Shown one piece after another: positions 45,034 to 54,316 of a stretch of 64,000 nucleotides of DNA. A program made the position numbers and the translations under genes. This DNA is from RDXT01 sp033765305. Lineage in GTDB: Bacteria; Bacteroidota; Bacteroidia; J057. The stretch covers positions 3,051-67,050 of the forward strand of contig JANRID010000070.1 of the NCBI GenBank assembly GCA_033765305.1, read 5' to 3'. Each line of letters starts with the position of its first letter. Position 1 is the first letter of the stretch. The notes below the pieces were generated by a model, which worked only from the letters and a program-made list of their open reading frames with translations, was not told where the DNA came from and ran no database searches.

Positions 45034-46371
45034 ATGGACCCCACCCTCCCCGCTCGCAAAATATATGTCCTGGACACCTCGGTTCTGCTCCATGACAGCC
45101 ACGCGATCGACCACTTTCAGGAGCACGACGTGGCGATCCCCATCACCGTCCTCGAAGAGATCGACACCTTCAAGCAGGGCAATGCCCATATCAGCTTCGA
45201 GGCCCGCGAATTCCTGCGGCTGATGGATCAGGTCGCAGGCGAATCGAACCTCCACGACTGGATTCCCATCGCCGGCGAAAACCGGGGCCGCCTCCGGGTC
45301 ATCATGCCCCGGACCCCGCAGCGCATCGATGCCATCCGGGTCTTCAATGAAGACAAGCCCGACCACAAAATCCTCAACTCCGCCATCGCCCTCCAGGAAG
45401 AGGAACCCGATGCACGGGTGGCGCTCGTCTCCAAAGACATCAACCTGCGGCTGAAGGCCAAAGCCCTGCTGCTGCCTGCCGAAGACTACCTCACCGGCAA
45501 GGTCAAAAATGTCGAATCCCTCTACACGGGCATGACCCGCCTTGCCAATATCGAGTCCGGCATCATCAACCAGATCTTCGAAGCGGGCTCCGTCGACCTC
45601 GGAACAGTCCTCCCGCAGCGGCCGCCGGATAATCATTTCTTCATCCTCAAAAACGGCACCCACTCCACCCTCGCCGCGTTCAATCCCGCCAGCAACAAGC
45701 TCGAGCGCGTCGAACGCTCCACCGCCTACGGCATCAAGCCCCGCAACGCGGAGCAGGCCTTCGCCCTGCACGCCATCTTCAACCCCGAAATCCGCCTCGT
45801 CACCATCCGCGGCGGCGCCGGCACCGGCAAAACCCTGCTTGCCCTGGCCGGCGCCATCGAGCAGCGCCGCGATTTCCGCCAGATCCTCATCGCCCGGCCT
45901 GTGGTGCCCCTCAGCAACAAGGACATCGGCTACCTGCCCGGCGATATCAAGGACAAGCTCGATCCCTACATGGAGCCGCTCTGGGACAACCTGAAGTTCA
46001 TCAAAAACCAGTTCGGCATGAACGACAAGGGCTACAAGCAGATCGAGGAAATGGTCCAGCAGGAGAAAATCATGATCACGCCCCTGGCCTATATCCGCGG
46101 GCGCAGCCTCTCCCGCGTCATCTTCATCGTGGATGAAGCCCAGAACCTGACGCCCCACGAGATCAAGACCATCATCACCCGCGCCGGCGAGGGCACCAAG
46201 CTCATTTTCACCGGCGATATCCACCAGATCGATACGCCTTACCTCGACTCGCAGAGCAATGGCCTCTCCTATGTGATCGACCGGATGAAAGGGCAGCGTA
46301 TCTATGCCCATATTACCCTCGAAAAAGGCGAACGCTCCGAGCTGGCCAATCTGGCCAGCGAGCTGCTTTGA
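45034..46371 (+). CDS. PhoH-family protein with N-terminal PIN domain (PhoH2 type)
   Basis: 445 aa. The N-terminal PIN RNase domain (YVLDTSVLLHD, TVLEEIDTFK, ARVALVSKDINLRLKA) is fused to a PhoH ATPase (GGAGTGKTLLALAGAI Walker A, VIFIVDEAQN Walker B, LIFTGDIHQID sensor). PhoH2 proteins are ATP-dependent RNA-unwinding ribonucleases. ATG 45034 is preceded by GGAG and a fair promoter. Confidence 0.95.
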   Translation: MDPTLPARKIYVLDTSVLLHDSHAIDHFQEHDVAIPITVLEEIDTFKQGNAHISFEAREFLRLMDQVAGESNLHDWIPIAGENRGRLRVIMPRTPQRIDAIRVFNEDKPDHKILNSAIALQEEEPDARVALVSKDINLRLKAKALLLPAEDYLTGKVKNVESLYTGMTRLANIESGIINQIFEAGSVDLGTVLPQRPPDNHFFILKNGTHSTLAAFNPASNKLERVERSTAYGIKPRNAEQAFALHAIFNPEIRLVTIRGGAGTGKTLLALAGAIEQRRDFRQILIARPVVPLSNKDIGYLPGDIKDKLDPYMEPLWDNLKFIKNQFGMNDKGYKQIEEMVQQEKIMITPLAYIRGRSLSRVIFIVDEAQNLTPHEIKTIITRAGEGTKLIFTGDIHQIDTPYLDSQSNGLSYVIDRMKGQRIYAHITLEKGERSELANLASELL

Positions 46372-46397
46372 TGCAATGCCCTGATTTTCAGACTTAT

Positions 46398-46421
46398 GCA
46401 CGCCAGCTCCCGCTGGCGTGC
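46398..46421 (+). terminator. Terminator hairpin of phoH
   Basis: A perfect 10-bp stem (GCACGCCAGC / GCTGGCGTGC) with loop TCCC is followed by AACATTTT, 27 bp after the phoH stop. Confidence 0.7.
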
Positions 46422-46548
46422 AACATTTTCCGGCCGGACGGGTCAATACAGGCAGGATTCGCCCGTTGATATGGAGCCAATCCGCCGGATTGCGCAATCT
46501 GTCAGCTGATCAGCAAAACGGCTTCCCGACACCTGTTAACCTGTCCGT

Positions 46549-47328
46549 ATGCATTCATTCCGCACCCTTGCCATTCTGCTCTGCGCCGCCGCCCTTGCCG
46601 GGCTGAGCGCCTGCGACGCCCTGCTGCTGAACACCGTGGAGGTGGACGAAAGCGAAGCAGTTCTGCTGGTGATCGATGAGGAAAGCATCGACAACGGCAA
46701 TGAACCCAACAATTTCTCCGAAACGGATGTCAACGACCAGCTGGCCGACGTGGGGCTGCGCGACCCGCTGGCCTTCTTTGAAGCCAATGCCGGCAAAACC
46801 ATCGACCTCTACACGGGCGAGGTGGGCGACGAAGGCTGGTTTGCCTTGTCTGCGATCCCGCAAAGCTGGACCGATGCAGGCCCGCGCGACAACGGCGCCA
46901 TCAACTACCTGACCCCCGGCCCGGGCCTCGGCGCCGGCGACCCGGACGACGACCGCGAGATCCTGCTGGACAAGGTGCCCGATGTAACGCCCCTGCGCGC
47001 CGAGGGCCTGAGCATGCTCGTCGGCAAAACGGTGCTGGCGGTGGTATATGACAGCGATGTATCCATCAATTATTCCCCGCTGCTGGGCAATCTGCAGGGC
47101 GCCAACCTGGGCCTCGTGGCGTTTGAGGTGCTGCGGGCCGTGGAGCGGCGCGACGGATCCACCGGCTCGCTGCCGCGTGTGACGGTCCGCATCCGGAGCG
47201 TAGAGGACATTTCCGCGCTGCCGCTGACGCTTTTCCGCAATGCGCCCGTGCCGTCTTCCTCGTCCGAGCCCTACGACACGGTACCGCCGGACAGCATTCC
47301 GGCCATCGAGACCGTGCCCGCCAACTGA
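46549..47328 (+). CDS. Lipoprotein of unknown function
   Basis: 259 aa. Lipobox LAGLSAC (Cys about 22). The mature part is acidic (VEVDESEAVLLVIDEESIDNGNEPNNFSETDVNDQL) and contains GDEGWFALSAIPQSWTDAG and NYLTPGPGLGAGDPDDDREILLDKVPDV. Its C-terminus is Pro/Ser-rich. No family is recognised. It is convergent with the ABC-F gene with 7 bp between stops. Confidence 0.6.
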   Translation: MHSFRTLAILLCAAALAGLSACDALLLNTVEVDESEAVLLVIDEESIDNGNEPNNFSETDVNDQLADVGLRDPLAFFEANAGKTIDLYTGEVGDEGWFALSAIPQSWTDAGPRDNGAINYLTPGPGLGAGDPDDDREILLDKVPDVTPLRAEGLSMLVGKTVLAVVYDSDVSINYSPLLGNLQGANLGLVAFEVLRAVERRDGSTGSLPRVTVRIRSVEDISALPLTLFRNAPVPSSSSEPYDTVPPDSIPAIETVPAN

Positions 47329-47335
47329 GCGGCGC

Positions 47336-49264
47336 TCAGCTGCCCAGTGCTTCGAGCTGCACGCCTACGGCTTCCCATGCCTGCATGGCTTCCTGCAGTT
47401 CGCGGCCCAGCCGCTCGTACTCGATCTGGGCGGCGTGCAGCCGGGCATAATTGCCGGATGCAGCGGCCTCCGTCATCTGCTTTTCCGCCTCTGCCTGGAC
47501 GGCCTCGAGCTGCGCAATGTGCAGTTCGAGGCTTTCCTGCTCTTTCTGCAGCTTGCGCAGGCGGTTTTTCTGCTGCTTCTGGGCCTGGGAATCCTGCTGC
47601 TGAGGCTGCTGCTTTTGCGGCATTCGCGGTGCCGGCACCGCACGCTGGGCTTCGCGCAGCGCCTCCTGGCGGCGCGCATTCCACTCCTCCCACTCGGCAT
47701 AGGAGCCGGGGTACTCGCGCAGCTGGCGGTCTTCGATGTACCAGACCTTGTTCGATACCTCGCGGAGGAAAAACCGGTCGTGGGAAACCACCACATACGT
47801 GCCCTCGTAGGCGCGCAGGGCCTCGGTGAGCACCTGGATACTGCTGATATCCAAGTGGTTGGTAGGCTCGTCCAGCAGGAGGAAATTGGCTTCGGACAGC
47901 AGCGCTTTCACCAGCGCCACCCTCGATTTTTCCCCGCCGGAGAGCACCCGGATGTGCTTGAAGACATCCTCGCCCGAAAACATGAAGCTTCCCAGCATGC
48001 CCCGCAGCTCGCCTTCGGTGCGGTCGGGCGCCGACTGCTGCACCTCGTCGAGGATGCTGAGGCCCAGGTTCAGGGCTTCGAGCTGGTGCTGGGCAAAAAA
48101 GCTGGCGTGCACATGGTAGCCTTCGGTGCGGCGGCCCTCGAAGGGCTCCCGGTCTGCCAGGATGCGCAGCAGGGTCGATTTGCCGAGGCCGTTGGCGCCG
48201 ATGAGGGCGATCTTGTCGCCCCGGTTGACGATGGCCGAGGAATCGTGCAGGATCACGTTGTCGCCGTAGGCTTTGGAAATCTGGCTTACCGTCAGCACCT
48301 CCTTGCCCGGCTGCTGCCGGACCTTGAAGCGGATCTTCAGGTCGAAGCTTTCCTCCTCCGGCGCCTCGATGCGCTCCACCTTGTCCAGCTGCTTGATCTT
48401 GCTCTGCACCTGGGTGGCCTTGCTGGCCTTGGCACGGAAGCGGTTGATGAATTTCTCCTGCTCGGCGAGGTATTTCTGCTGGCCCTCGAAGGCGCGCTGA
48501 TGCTGCTCCTTGCGGAGGGCCTTTTCGGCCAGGTAGTAGCCGTAATTGCCGTTGTACACGTGGAGCTGGGACAACGAGAGCTCTACGATTTTCTCCGCGA
48601 CGCGGTCCATGAAAAACCGGTCGTGGGAGACGAGGATGCAGGCACCGCGGAAGGTCTTGAGGTAATTTTCAAGCCACTGGATCGAGGGGAGGTCCAGGTG
48701 GTTGGTAGGTTCGTCGAGGAGGAGGACCTCCGGCTCCATGAGCAGCATGCGGGCCAGCAGCACGCGCATGCGCCAGCCGCCGGAAAAGGTATGGTAGGGC
48801 CGGCTGTGCTCGTGGGCAGCGAACCCCAGCCCGTCGAGCATGGCATGCACCTCGGCATCGACGCGGCTGCCGCCGCGGGTCTCGAATTCGTCCTGGAGCG
48901 TTGCCAGGCGGTCCCAGTCGTCGGGGGCGCCGCCCTCCGTCTCGATAAAGCCGATCAGGCGGTCGATCTCGGCCTGCATGGCCAGCAGCGGGGCGAAGGC
49001 CTCGCGGGCTACCTCGAAGATCGGCTGCTCGGTGTGGAAGCTCAGCAGATCCTGGTTGAAGAATGCCACGCGCGCATGCGCGGGTTTGGTCACCTGCCCT
49101 TCGGTGGGGGTGATTTCTCCGGCCATGATGCGCAGCAGGGTCGATTTGCCTGCGCCGTTGCGGCCCAGCAAGCCCACGCGCTCGCCCGGCAGAAACTGGT
49201 AGCGCACATTGCGGAACAGCCAGCGTTCGCCGAAGGCCAGCCCGATTTGATCCAGCGTAATCAT
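47336..49264 (-). CDS. ABC-F family ATP-binding protein
   Basis: 642 aa soluble protein with two ABC ATPase domains. Domain 1: Walker A GRNGAGKST, signature FSGGWRMRV, Walker B EVLLLDEPTNHLD. Domain 2: Walker A GANGLGKST, signature LSGGEKSRV, Walker B NFLLLDEPTNHLD. Between them is the ABC-F linker (KALRKEQHQRAFEGQQKYL), and a coiled-coil C-terminal extension follows (KNRLRKLQKEQESLELHIAQLE). ABC-F proteins (Uup, EttA) act on ribosomes. ATG 49264. A longer in-frame start is unlikely. Confidence 0.92.
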   Translation of the reverse strand: MITLDQIGLAFGERWLFRNVRYQFLPGERVGLLGRNGAGKSTLLRIMAGEITPTEGQVTKPAHARVAFFNQDLLSFHTEQPIFEVAREAFAPLLAMQAEIDRLIGFIETEGGAPDDWDRLATLQDEFETRGGSRVDAEVHAMLDGLGFAAHEHSRPYHTFSGGWRMRVLLARMLLMEPEVLLLDEPTNHLDLPSIQWLENYLKTFRGACILVSHDRFFMDRVAEKIVELSLSQLHVYNGNYGYYLAEKALRKEQHQRAFEGQQKYLAEQEKFINRFRAKASKATQVQSKIKQLDKVERIEAPEEESFDLKIRFKVRQQPGKEVLTVSQISKAYGDNVILHDSSAIVNRGDKIALIGANGLGKSTLLRILADREPFEGRRTEGYHVHASFFAQHQLEALNLGLSILDEVQQSAPDRTEGELRGMLGSFMFSGEDVFKHIRVLSGGEKSRVALVKALLSEANFLLLDEPTNHLDISSIQVLTEALRAYEGTYVVVSHDRFFLREVSNKVWYIEDRQLREYPGSYAEWEEWNARRQEALREAQRAVPAPRMPQKQQPQQQDSQAQKQQKNRLRKLQKEQESLELHIAQLEAVQAEAEKQMTEAAASGNYARLHAAQIEYERLGRELQEAMQAWEAVGVQLEALGS

Positions 49265-49345
49265 TGCGGGGGCAAAGATAAGGGAAAATTCCGGTGGCGC
49301 GGCCCCGGCGGGCAAGGCCCCGCAAGCCCCTGCCCGCCGGGCGGT

Positions 49346-49966
49346 TCAGCGCTTCGCTACCACCAAGGCCAGCCCGCGCCCGTGGCCCTGCATGATGGCG
49401 AGGTTGATCCAGGCCAGGGCGAACTGCTCCAGCAGCTCCGCCTTGTCGTCGCCGCCGAAATCCCAGCAGGCTCCGAAGCCCAGGTCGGCGGCCAGCTGCT
49501 GCGCCACGGCTTTGGCCCCGGCATGGCTGCCCGCTGCAAACATATCGATGCCTTTACCGCCGTACACCGGGTTGGCCATGTTCTCGAAGCCCGTGGAGTT
49601 GAAGCACTTCACCACCTGTTCGAGCCCGCATTCGGCCTTGAGGTAGTGCAGCACCGTAGGATGCGGCTCCGGACGGCGGCGGATGGAGTTGGTGGTGTCG
49701 ATGACGGTTTTGTCCCGCGCAAACCGGCTGAGGAGGTCCTTCATCTGCACGACAGCCTCCGGCGGTGTAGCCAGCACCACGGCGTCGGCTTCCGCCATGG
49801 CAGTTTCAGGCAGGACGAAGCTGTCCTCGCCGAGCACGGCGGCCAGCTTCCGGGATTTTTCAGACAGGGGAAACTGCGCACCGATCCGCACCGTGTGCCC
49901 GGCGCGGCGGAACCCTTGGGCGAGCGCGCCGCCTACATTGCCCCCGCCGATGATGGCGATGTTCAT
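49346..49966 (-). CDS. NADPH-dependent F420-reductase-like oxidoreductase
   Basis: 206 aa. The Rossmann start MNIAIIGGGNVGGALAQGF and FENMANPVYGG...FAAGSHAGAK match the F420_oxidored/NADP-oxidoreductase, coenzyme F420-dependent-like family (COG2085), which in bacteria without F420 uses NADP. ATG 49966. The cofactor and substrate are inferred only from the fold. Confidence 0.8.
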   Translation of the reverse strand: MNIAIIGGGNVGGALAQGFRRAGHTVRIGAQFPLSEKSRKLAAVLGEDSFVLPETAMAEADAVVLATPPEAVVQMKDLLSRFARDKTVIDTTNSIRRRPEPHPTVLHYLKAECGLEQVVKCFNSTGFENMANPVYGGKGIDMFAAGSHAGAKAVAQQLAADLGFGACWDFGGDDKAELLEQFALAWINLAIMQGHGRGLALVVAKR

Positions 49967-50082
49967 ATGTCGAAGATCAATCACGTAACCTTGCAATATA
50001 CCCATTCCGCAGGATGCTGCCGCACAAACATGCGGGGCAGCAGATGCCCCCGGCTGCGGGCCGTTCCGGAGCGCGGTACGGC

Positions 50083-51018
50083 CTAGGCCAGAAACCCCCT
50101 GGCAGGCAGCACGCTGGCAGGCAGGTCCAGCCCGGCCATTTCCTTCAGATCGCGCTCGATGGTATTGCACAGGGCAGTCATCGGCACGTCGGTGATGCGG
50201 TTCTCGAAGGGGTCTTCGTTTACCTCCCCTACCCGGCCCATGACGCCGAATACAAAGGAAATCAGCACCGAAACCGGCACCATCAGCGAAGCTGCGCCCA
50301 TGCGGGCAAAGTCGCCGATGAGGCTGAACGGCAGCACGGCCATGAACACCAGCAGAAACAGCTTGGTAAAAAAGTGGTACTGCCGCAGCAGCGGGGTGTT
50401 TTTGATGCGCTCGCAGCCGCCCTGGAAGGTACTGAAGCTGGCCAGCGTGGGCTCCAGGCTGATGTTGTCGAAGGCGCCGAGGATGCCGAGGCGCACGCCT
50501 TCCTTGATGCGCATGCCCTGGGCGAAGAGCAGGGCGTTGGGGATGTTCTGGCTGGCGGCGGCGCGTTCGAATTCGCCGGGCGGCAGCAGCGGGCGCAGCG
50601 CTTCGGCATCTGCCTCGCGGCGCAGGTGCAGGCGCAGCGCATGCGCAAAGGCGATCTGCCGCAGCACCAGCTCGCGGGCATAGGCATCGGCCTGCTCCTG
50701 CGGAACCTTTCCGGTCGCTGCGGCATCCGCCGCATTGGCGATCACCTGCCGGGCAAAGATCCGGCTGCTGTTGACAATGCTGCCCCAGAGCGTGCGGGCT
50801 TCCCACCAGCGCCCGTAGGCGTTGTTGTTGCGGAAAGCGATGAAGATCGCCAGGGCGCTGCCCAGAATGGCCGCCACCGAAAAGGGCAGGCTTGCCTTTT
50901 CGAGGTGCCTGCTGTAGTAGAGGTACCACACGCCCGCCGACAGCAGCAGGGACGCGGCCAGCTCGGCCCGCATGTAGCGGATCACGGCGACGGGATTGAA
51001 GATTTTGCGGAGAATCAT
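50083..51018 (-). CDS. Bestrophin-family membrane protein
   Basis: 311 aa. The bestrophin/UPF0187 signature FRNNNAYGRWWEARTLWGSIVN is present after two N-terminal membrane helices, and a further helix pair lies near residues 220-275 (FLLVFMAVLPFSLIGDF ... VSVLISFVFGVMG). Bacterial homologues are pentameric ion channels. Possible ion or metabolite selectivity is unknown. ATG 51018. Confidence 0.88.
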   Translation of the reverse strand: MILRKIFNPVAVIRYMRAELAASLLLSAGVWYLYYSRHLEKASLPFSVAAILGSALAIFIAFRNNNAYGRWWEARTLWGSIVNSSRIFARQVIANAADAAATGKVPQEQADAYARELVLRQIAFAHALRLHLRREADAEALRPLLPPGEFERAAASQNIPNALLFAQGMRIKEGVRLGILGAFDNISLEPTLASFSTFQGGCERIKNTPLLRQYHFFTKLFLLVFMAVLPFSLIGDFARMGAASLMVPVSVLISFVFGVMGRVGEVNEDPFENRITDVPMTALCNTIERDLKEMAGLDLPASVLPARGFLA

Positions 51019-51109
51019 GTCGTTTCCAGCGGTTTAAGGTTCTGCCCTGATCCGGTTGGCGGCGGGGCTGCCGGGCCGTCTGCGGATGCGCCCGGCAGCC
51101 CGTGCGCCG

Positions 51110-51763
51110 TCAGAATTCATGCCTGATAAAGAGGCCGGCGTTGCTGAAGAAGCTCCAGGCGCTGCCTGTTTCGGTCTGCGAAAAATCCGCCCCCAGGCCA
51201 TACTGCCAATGCCCGGTTTTGAGGCCTGCGCGGCCCCGCTGCACGAGGCTCAGGCTGCCGTCTGCCTGGGCAGGAACTGCCGCCAGCGACTCCAGCTGAA
51301 AAAAGCCGCCCAGCCGGGCTGTAAAAGCAGGCGTGCAGCGCACCAGCGCAAACACATCCACCACAGGACGCGCGTTCAGCTCGCTCACGGCCCAGCCGAA
51401 AACGGTCCAGCGCCTGCCCAGATGCGCGTACTGCAGCCCGGCCTTGGCAAATACGCCCCGGCTGAGAATCTGCGCTACGGCCACCGGGGCAACGCCCTTC
51501 AGCGATGCGCGGTTCCAGGAAACCGCCCCGGTAAAGCCGAACTGCGGCGGGCTGGCGGCGGCTGTCTGCCGGTACTCCACGGCGGCGCGGCTTCGGCTGA
51601 AAAAGAGCCATTCCGAAGGCTGCCCCTCGCGGTTCTGGAAAAACCGGAAGAACATGATGTCCACCGTCGTGCGCTGGTGCCCAGCCAGCACCTCCACCGG
51701 GATCTGGGCTGCGGCGGGCCGGGCAGCCGCCAGCAGGAGCGCCAGGAGGAAGCGCGCGCTCAT
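51110..51763 (-). CDS. Outer-membrane beta-barrel-like protein
   Basis: 217 aa with a signal peptide (MSARFLLALLLAAARPAAAQ). The mature part has alternating amphipathic strands separated by turns (WLFFSRSRAAVEYRQ, FAKAGLQYAHLGRRWTVFGWAVSEL, WQYGLGADFSQTETG) and ends in FIRHEF with a C-terminal Phe, as in barrel proteins recognised by BAM. Its start overlaps the stop of the DJ-1/PfpI gene (ATGA), so the two are co-transcribed. Confidence 0.62.
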   Translation of the reverse strand: MSARFLLALLLAAARPAAAQIPVEVLAGHQRTTVDIMFFRFFQNREGQPSEWLFFSRSRAAVEYRQTAAASPPQFGFTGAVSWNRASLKGVAPVAVAQILSRGVFAKAGLQYAHLGRRWTVFGWAVSELNARPVVDVFALVRCTPAFTARLGGFFQLESLAAVPAQADGSLSLVQRGRAGLKTGHWQYGLGADFSQTETGSAWSFFSNAGLFIRHEF

Positions 51764-52506
51764 ATGCCCAGGGCCTCGATCATCAGGCGGGCGGCGGCAG
51801 CCCCGCTGAACTGCTGCTGGCCGGTGATCAGGTTGCCGTCGCGCACGGCAAACGCCTTGAACATGCCGCCGGTGATGAAGTTGGTCCCGGCAATTTTCTT
51901 TGCCTCGGTTTCGATCCAGAACGGCTGGATGCGCTGGCCTACAAAGCTGTCGGCGAAGGCCTCTTCAGCGTCGGCAAAGCCGGTCCAGGTTTTGCCGTCC
52001 ACCAGCAGCTTGCCGTCGGAGCTGCGGGCGTGGAGCAGCACGCAGGTGGCGTGGCATACGATGCCTACGGCCTTGCGGGCTTCGTAGAATTGCACCACCA
52101 GCTCGTGCAGCGCGCGGTTGTCCACAAAGGTGTACATCGGGCTTTGGCCGCCGGTGAGGAAGATCCCATCGTAGTCCTCCAGGCGGATTTCGCTGATGGG
52201 GCGGGTAGCCTCCACCAGGGCCGCATGGGCGGGCGAACGCTTGAAGCCGAGCGAGATCAGGTCGTGGGCCGAGTATCCGCTGGCATCTTCGGGGTCGGAA
52301 TAGCCGTCAGCGGCGAGCTTGCCGCCTTCGGGCGAAAAGAGGTCCACCGTATAGCCGCGTTCGGTAAATTCCCAGTAGGGATGGGTCAGTTCGGCCCACC
52401 AGAAGCCGATGGGCCAGCCGGTCTGCTGCGAAACAGCGGCATTGGCTGCGATCAGGGCGATGCGCTTGGGTGCGCCGGGGTTCAGTACGTTGAGAGATGC
52501 GCTCAT
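51760..52506 (-). CDS. DJ-1/PfpI-family type 1 glutamine amidotransferase-like protein
   Basis: 248 aa. ILTGGQSPMYTF and the nucleophile elbow VGIVCHATCVLL (Cys in GIVCHA) define the DJ-1/PfpI superfamily; EFTERGYTVDLFSPEGGK is the usual opening. Members include Hsp31-like glyoxalases and amidotransferases; the exact chemistry is unknown. It is first in a two-gene operon with the barrel protein and divergent from an HxlR regulator with an inverted repeat between them. Confidence 0.88.
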   Translation of the reverse strand: MSASLNVLNPGAPKRIALIAANAAVSQQTGWPIGFWWAELTHPYWEFTERGYTVDLFSPEGGKLAADGYSDPEDASGYSAHDLISLGFKRSPAHAALVEATRPISEIRLEDYDGIFLTGGQSPMYTFVDNRALHELVVQFYEARKAVGIVCHATCVLLHARSSDGKLLVDGKTWTGFADAEEAFADSFVGQRIQPFWIETEAKKIAGTNFITGGMFKAFAVRDGNLITGQQQFSGAAAARLMIEALGI

Positions 52507-52565
52507 AGGAGACTGGTTGAAGATTCAGGTTGGCAAAGTTACGGATGTATGCTACTTTTGTGCTT

Positions 52566-52588
52566 GTACATACCTAATTTACAGGTAC
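52566..52588. promoter_or_regulatory. Inverted repeat between the DJ-1 gene and hxlR-type gene
   Basis: TACCT-AATTTAC-AGGTA (5-bp arms, 52571-52587), flanked by GTAC at both ends (52566-52569 and 52585-52588). It lies in the divergent promoter region and is a candidate HxlR operator. Predicted binding is not proven. Confidence 0.45.
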
Positions 52589-52623
52589 TGCTATTTTAGA
52601 TAGTTATTAGTTATCAATGAATT

Positions 52624-52983
52624 ATGCCAGACTTTCGGTACAACAACAAGATCTACTACAACCCGGTGGAGTTTGCCATGGACCGCATCGGGGGCACGTG
52701 GAAGATGCCCATTCTATGGCGGCTCAAGGGCCGCGTGTTCCGCTTCAGCGAACTGAAAAAGGACATTCCCCACATCACCGACCGGGTGCTGACCACCCAG
52801 CTCCGCGAGCTGGAGGCCGACGGGCTGATCAGCCGCACGGTCTTCCCGGTGGTGCCGCCCCACGTGGAGTATGCCATCACCGAAAGCGGGCTGCGGGTCA
52901 TTCCGGTGGTGCAGGCCATCCGCACCCTCGGCCTGGACATGATGCGGGCGGCGGGGATCGACATGCAAGGGTACGAGCCCTGA
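52624..52983 (+). CDS. HxlR-family transcriptional regulator
   Basis: 119 aa winged-helix regulator of the HxlR (MarR-like) family: IGGTWKMPILWRLKGRVFRFSELKKDIPHITDRVLTTQLRELEADGLISRTVF is the whole DNA-binding signature, with a C-terminal helix. HxlR regulators often sense reactive aldehydes or electrophiles and control the gene beside them; here that would be the divergent DJ-1/PfpI-barrel operon. ATG 52624. Confidence 0.9.
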   Translation: MPDFRYNNKIYYNPVEFAMDRIGGTWKMPILWRLKGRVFRFSELKKDIPHITDRVLTTQLRELEADGLISRTVFPVVPPHVEYAITESGLRVIPVVQAIRTLGLDMMRAAGIDMQGYEP

Positions 52984-53067
52984 ATCGGGCGCAGCAGGCC
53001 TCTCCGCTTCAGTCCGCCTTCGCAAATTCCGCGCAAAAGCCCTATCTTTACCCCAAAGCAGAGCGGT

Positions 53068-53919
53068 ATGGCGCTTGAGGACAAATACATCAACCCCTTC
53101 ACCGACTACGGCTTCAAGAAGCTGTTCGGGAGCGAGCCGAACAAGGAGCTGCTGATCGACTTCCTCAACCAGGTGCTGCCCGAGCGGCACCAGGTGCAGT
53201 CGCTTTCCTATACCCCTACCGAGCAGCTCGGCGCAACGGAGCTTGACCGCAAGGCCATCTTTGACCTCTACTGCACCAGCCCCAGCGGCGAGCGCTTCAT
53301 TGTGGAAATTCAGAAAGCCAAGCAGAATTTCTTCAAGGACCGCAGCGTCTATTATTCGACCTTCCCCATCCAGGAGCAGGCCAAAAAAGGCGAATGGGAC
53401 TTCCGCCTCGCAGCGGTGTACACCGTCGGCATTCTCGACTTCGTCTTCGACGAGGATAAGCAGGACAGCGAGGTGCGCCACGAGGTCAAGCTGAAAGACC
53501 AGCACTGCCAGGTCTTCTACGACAAGCTCACCTTCATCTACTTGGAGATGCCGAAGTTTCAGAAGACCGAGGCCGAGCTGGAAACCAACTTCGACAAGTG
53601 GATGTACGTGCTCAAGCACCTGCACAACCTCCAAAACCGGCCTGCGGCCCTGCAGGAGCGGGTGTTTCAGAAACTGTTCGAGGCCGCTGAAATCGCCCGC
53701 TTCCAGCCCGAAGAAAAAGCCCGCTACGAAGCCAGCCTCAAATACTACCGCGACCTCAAGAATGTGGTGGACACCTCGTTCATGGAAGGCAAGGCGGAAA
53801 AAGAAACCGACATCATCCTCCGGGCGCATGCCATAGGCCTGGCCCTGGAGGTCATCAGCCAGCTTACCGGAAAATCCGTCGAGGAGGTTCAGGCAATCCT
53901 CCGCAAAGCCGGGCGCTGA
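53068..53919 (+). CDS. Rpn-family PD-(D/E)XK nuclease
   Basis: 283 aa. INPFTDYGFKKLFGSEPNKELLIDFLNQVLP is the diagnostic N-terminus of the Rpn/PDDEXK_2 (recombination-promoting nuclease) family. The nuclease core has D (AIFDLYC) and E-x-Q (FIVEIQKA). The C-terminus ends in SVEEVQAILRKAGR preceded by MEGKAEKE, a variant of the EGxxKG repeats often found in these proteins. Family members act in recombination or transposition. A partial copy lies directly downstream. Confidence 0.9.
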   Translation: MALEDKYINPFTDYGFKKLFGSEPNKELLIDFLNQVLPERHQVQSLSYTPTEQLGATELDRKAIFDLYCTSPSGERFIVEIQKAKQNFFKDRSVYYSTFPIQEQAKKGEWDFRLAAVYTVGILDFVFDEDKQDSEVRHEVKLKDQHCQVFYDKLTFIYLEMPKFQKTEAELETNFDKWMYVLKHLHNLQNRPAALQERVFQKLFEAAEIARFQPEEKARYEASLKYYRDLKNVVDTSFMEGKAEKETDIILRAHAIGLALEVISQLTGKSVEEVQAILRKAGR

Positions 53920-53928
53920 AGGCTGGGC

Positions 53929-54294
53929 ATGTATGCATATAATCCTATGCCAACACCGAAAACCATGGCACATCAGGCCCCATCCCTTCGCACAGGCAGC
54001 AGCTTCCAGCAGTTGTCCCAGGCCGCTGAAATTACCCGTTTCCGGCTTGAAGAAAAAGCCCGCCATGCAGCCAGGCTCAAATACCACCGCGATCTGAAAA
54101 ACGTAACAGACCCTTCGTTCATGGAAGGGTTCGTGGAAGGGTTCGTGGAAGGGTTTATGAAAGGGGTCATGGAAGCAAAAACCGACATGATCCTCCGGGC
54201 CCACGGCACAGGCCTGGCCCTGGAGGTCATCAGCCAGATTGCCGGGAAATCCGTCGAAGAAATCCAGGCGGTACTCCGCAAGGCGGGCCGCTGA
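53929..54294 (+). pseudogene. Remnant copy of the Rpn nuclease C-terminus
   Basis: The 121-residue frame matches only the C-terminal quarter of the gene at 53068: FQQLSQAAEITRFRLEEKARHAARLKYHRDLKNVTDPSFMEG against FQKLFEAAEIARFQPEEKARYEASLKYYRDLKNVVDTSFMEG, and the tail SVEEIQAVLRKAGR. A direct repeat (MEGFVEGFVEGFMKG, 12-base units) has expanded. The nuclease core is missing, so it is a fragment and likely nonfunctional. Confidence 0.8.
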
Positions 54295-54316
54295 GCGCAC
54301 GATCACCCCCTGCCCT

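Noticed and set aside
47240..50086. A 948-residue plus-strand open frame
   Set aside because: It spans the ABC-F and NAD(P)-binding genes on the opposite strand, and has no domain character.
53068..53919. An insertion sequence transposase
   Set aside because: The family is Rpn-type nuclease; no terminal inverted repeats or target duplications were found around it.
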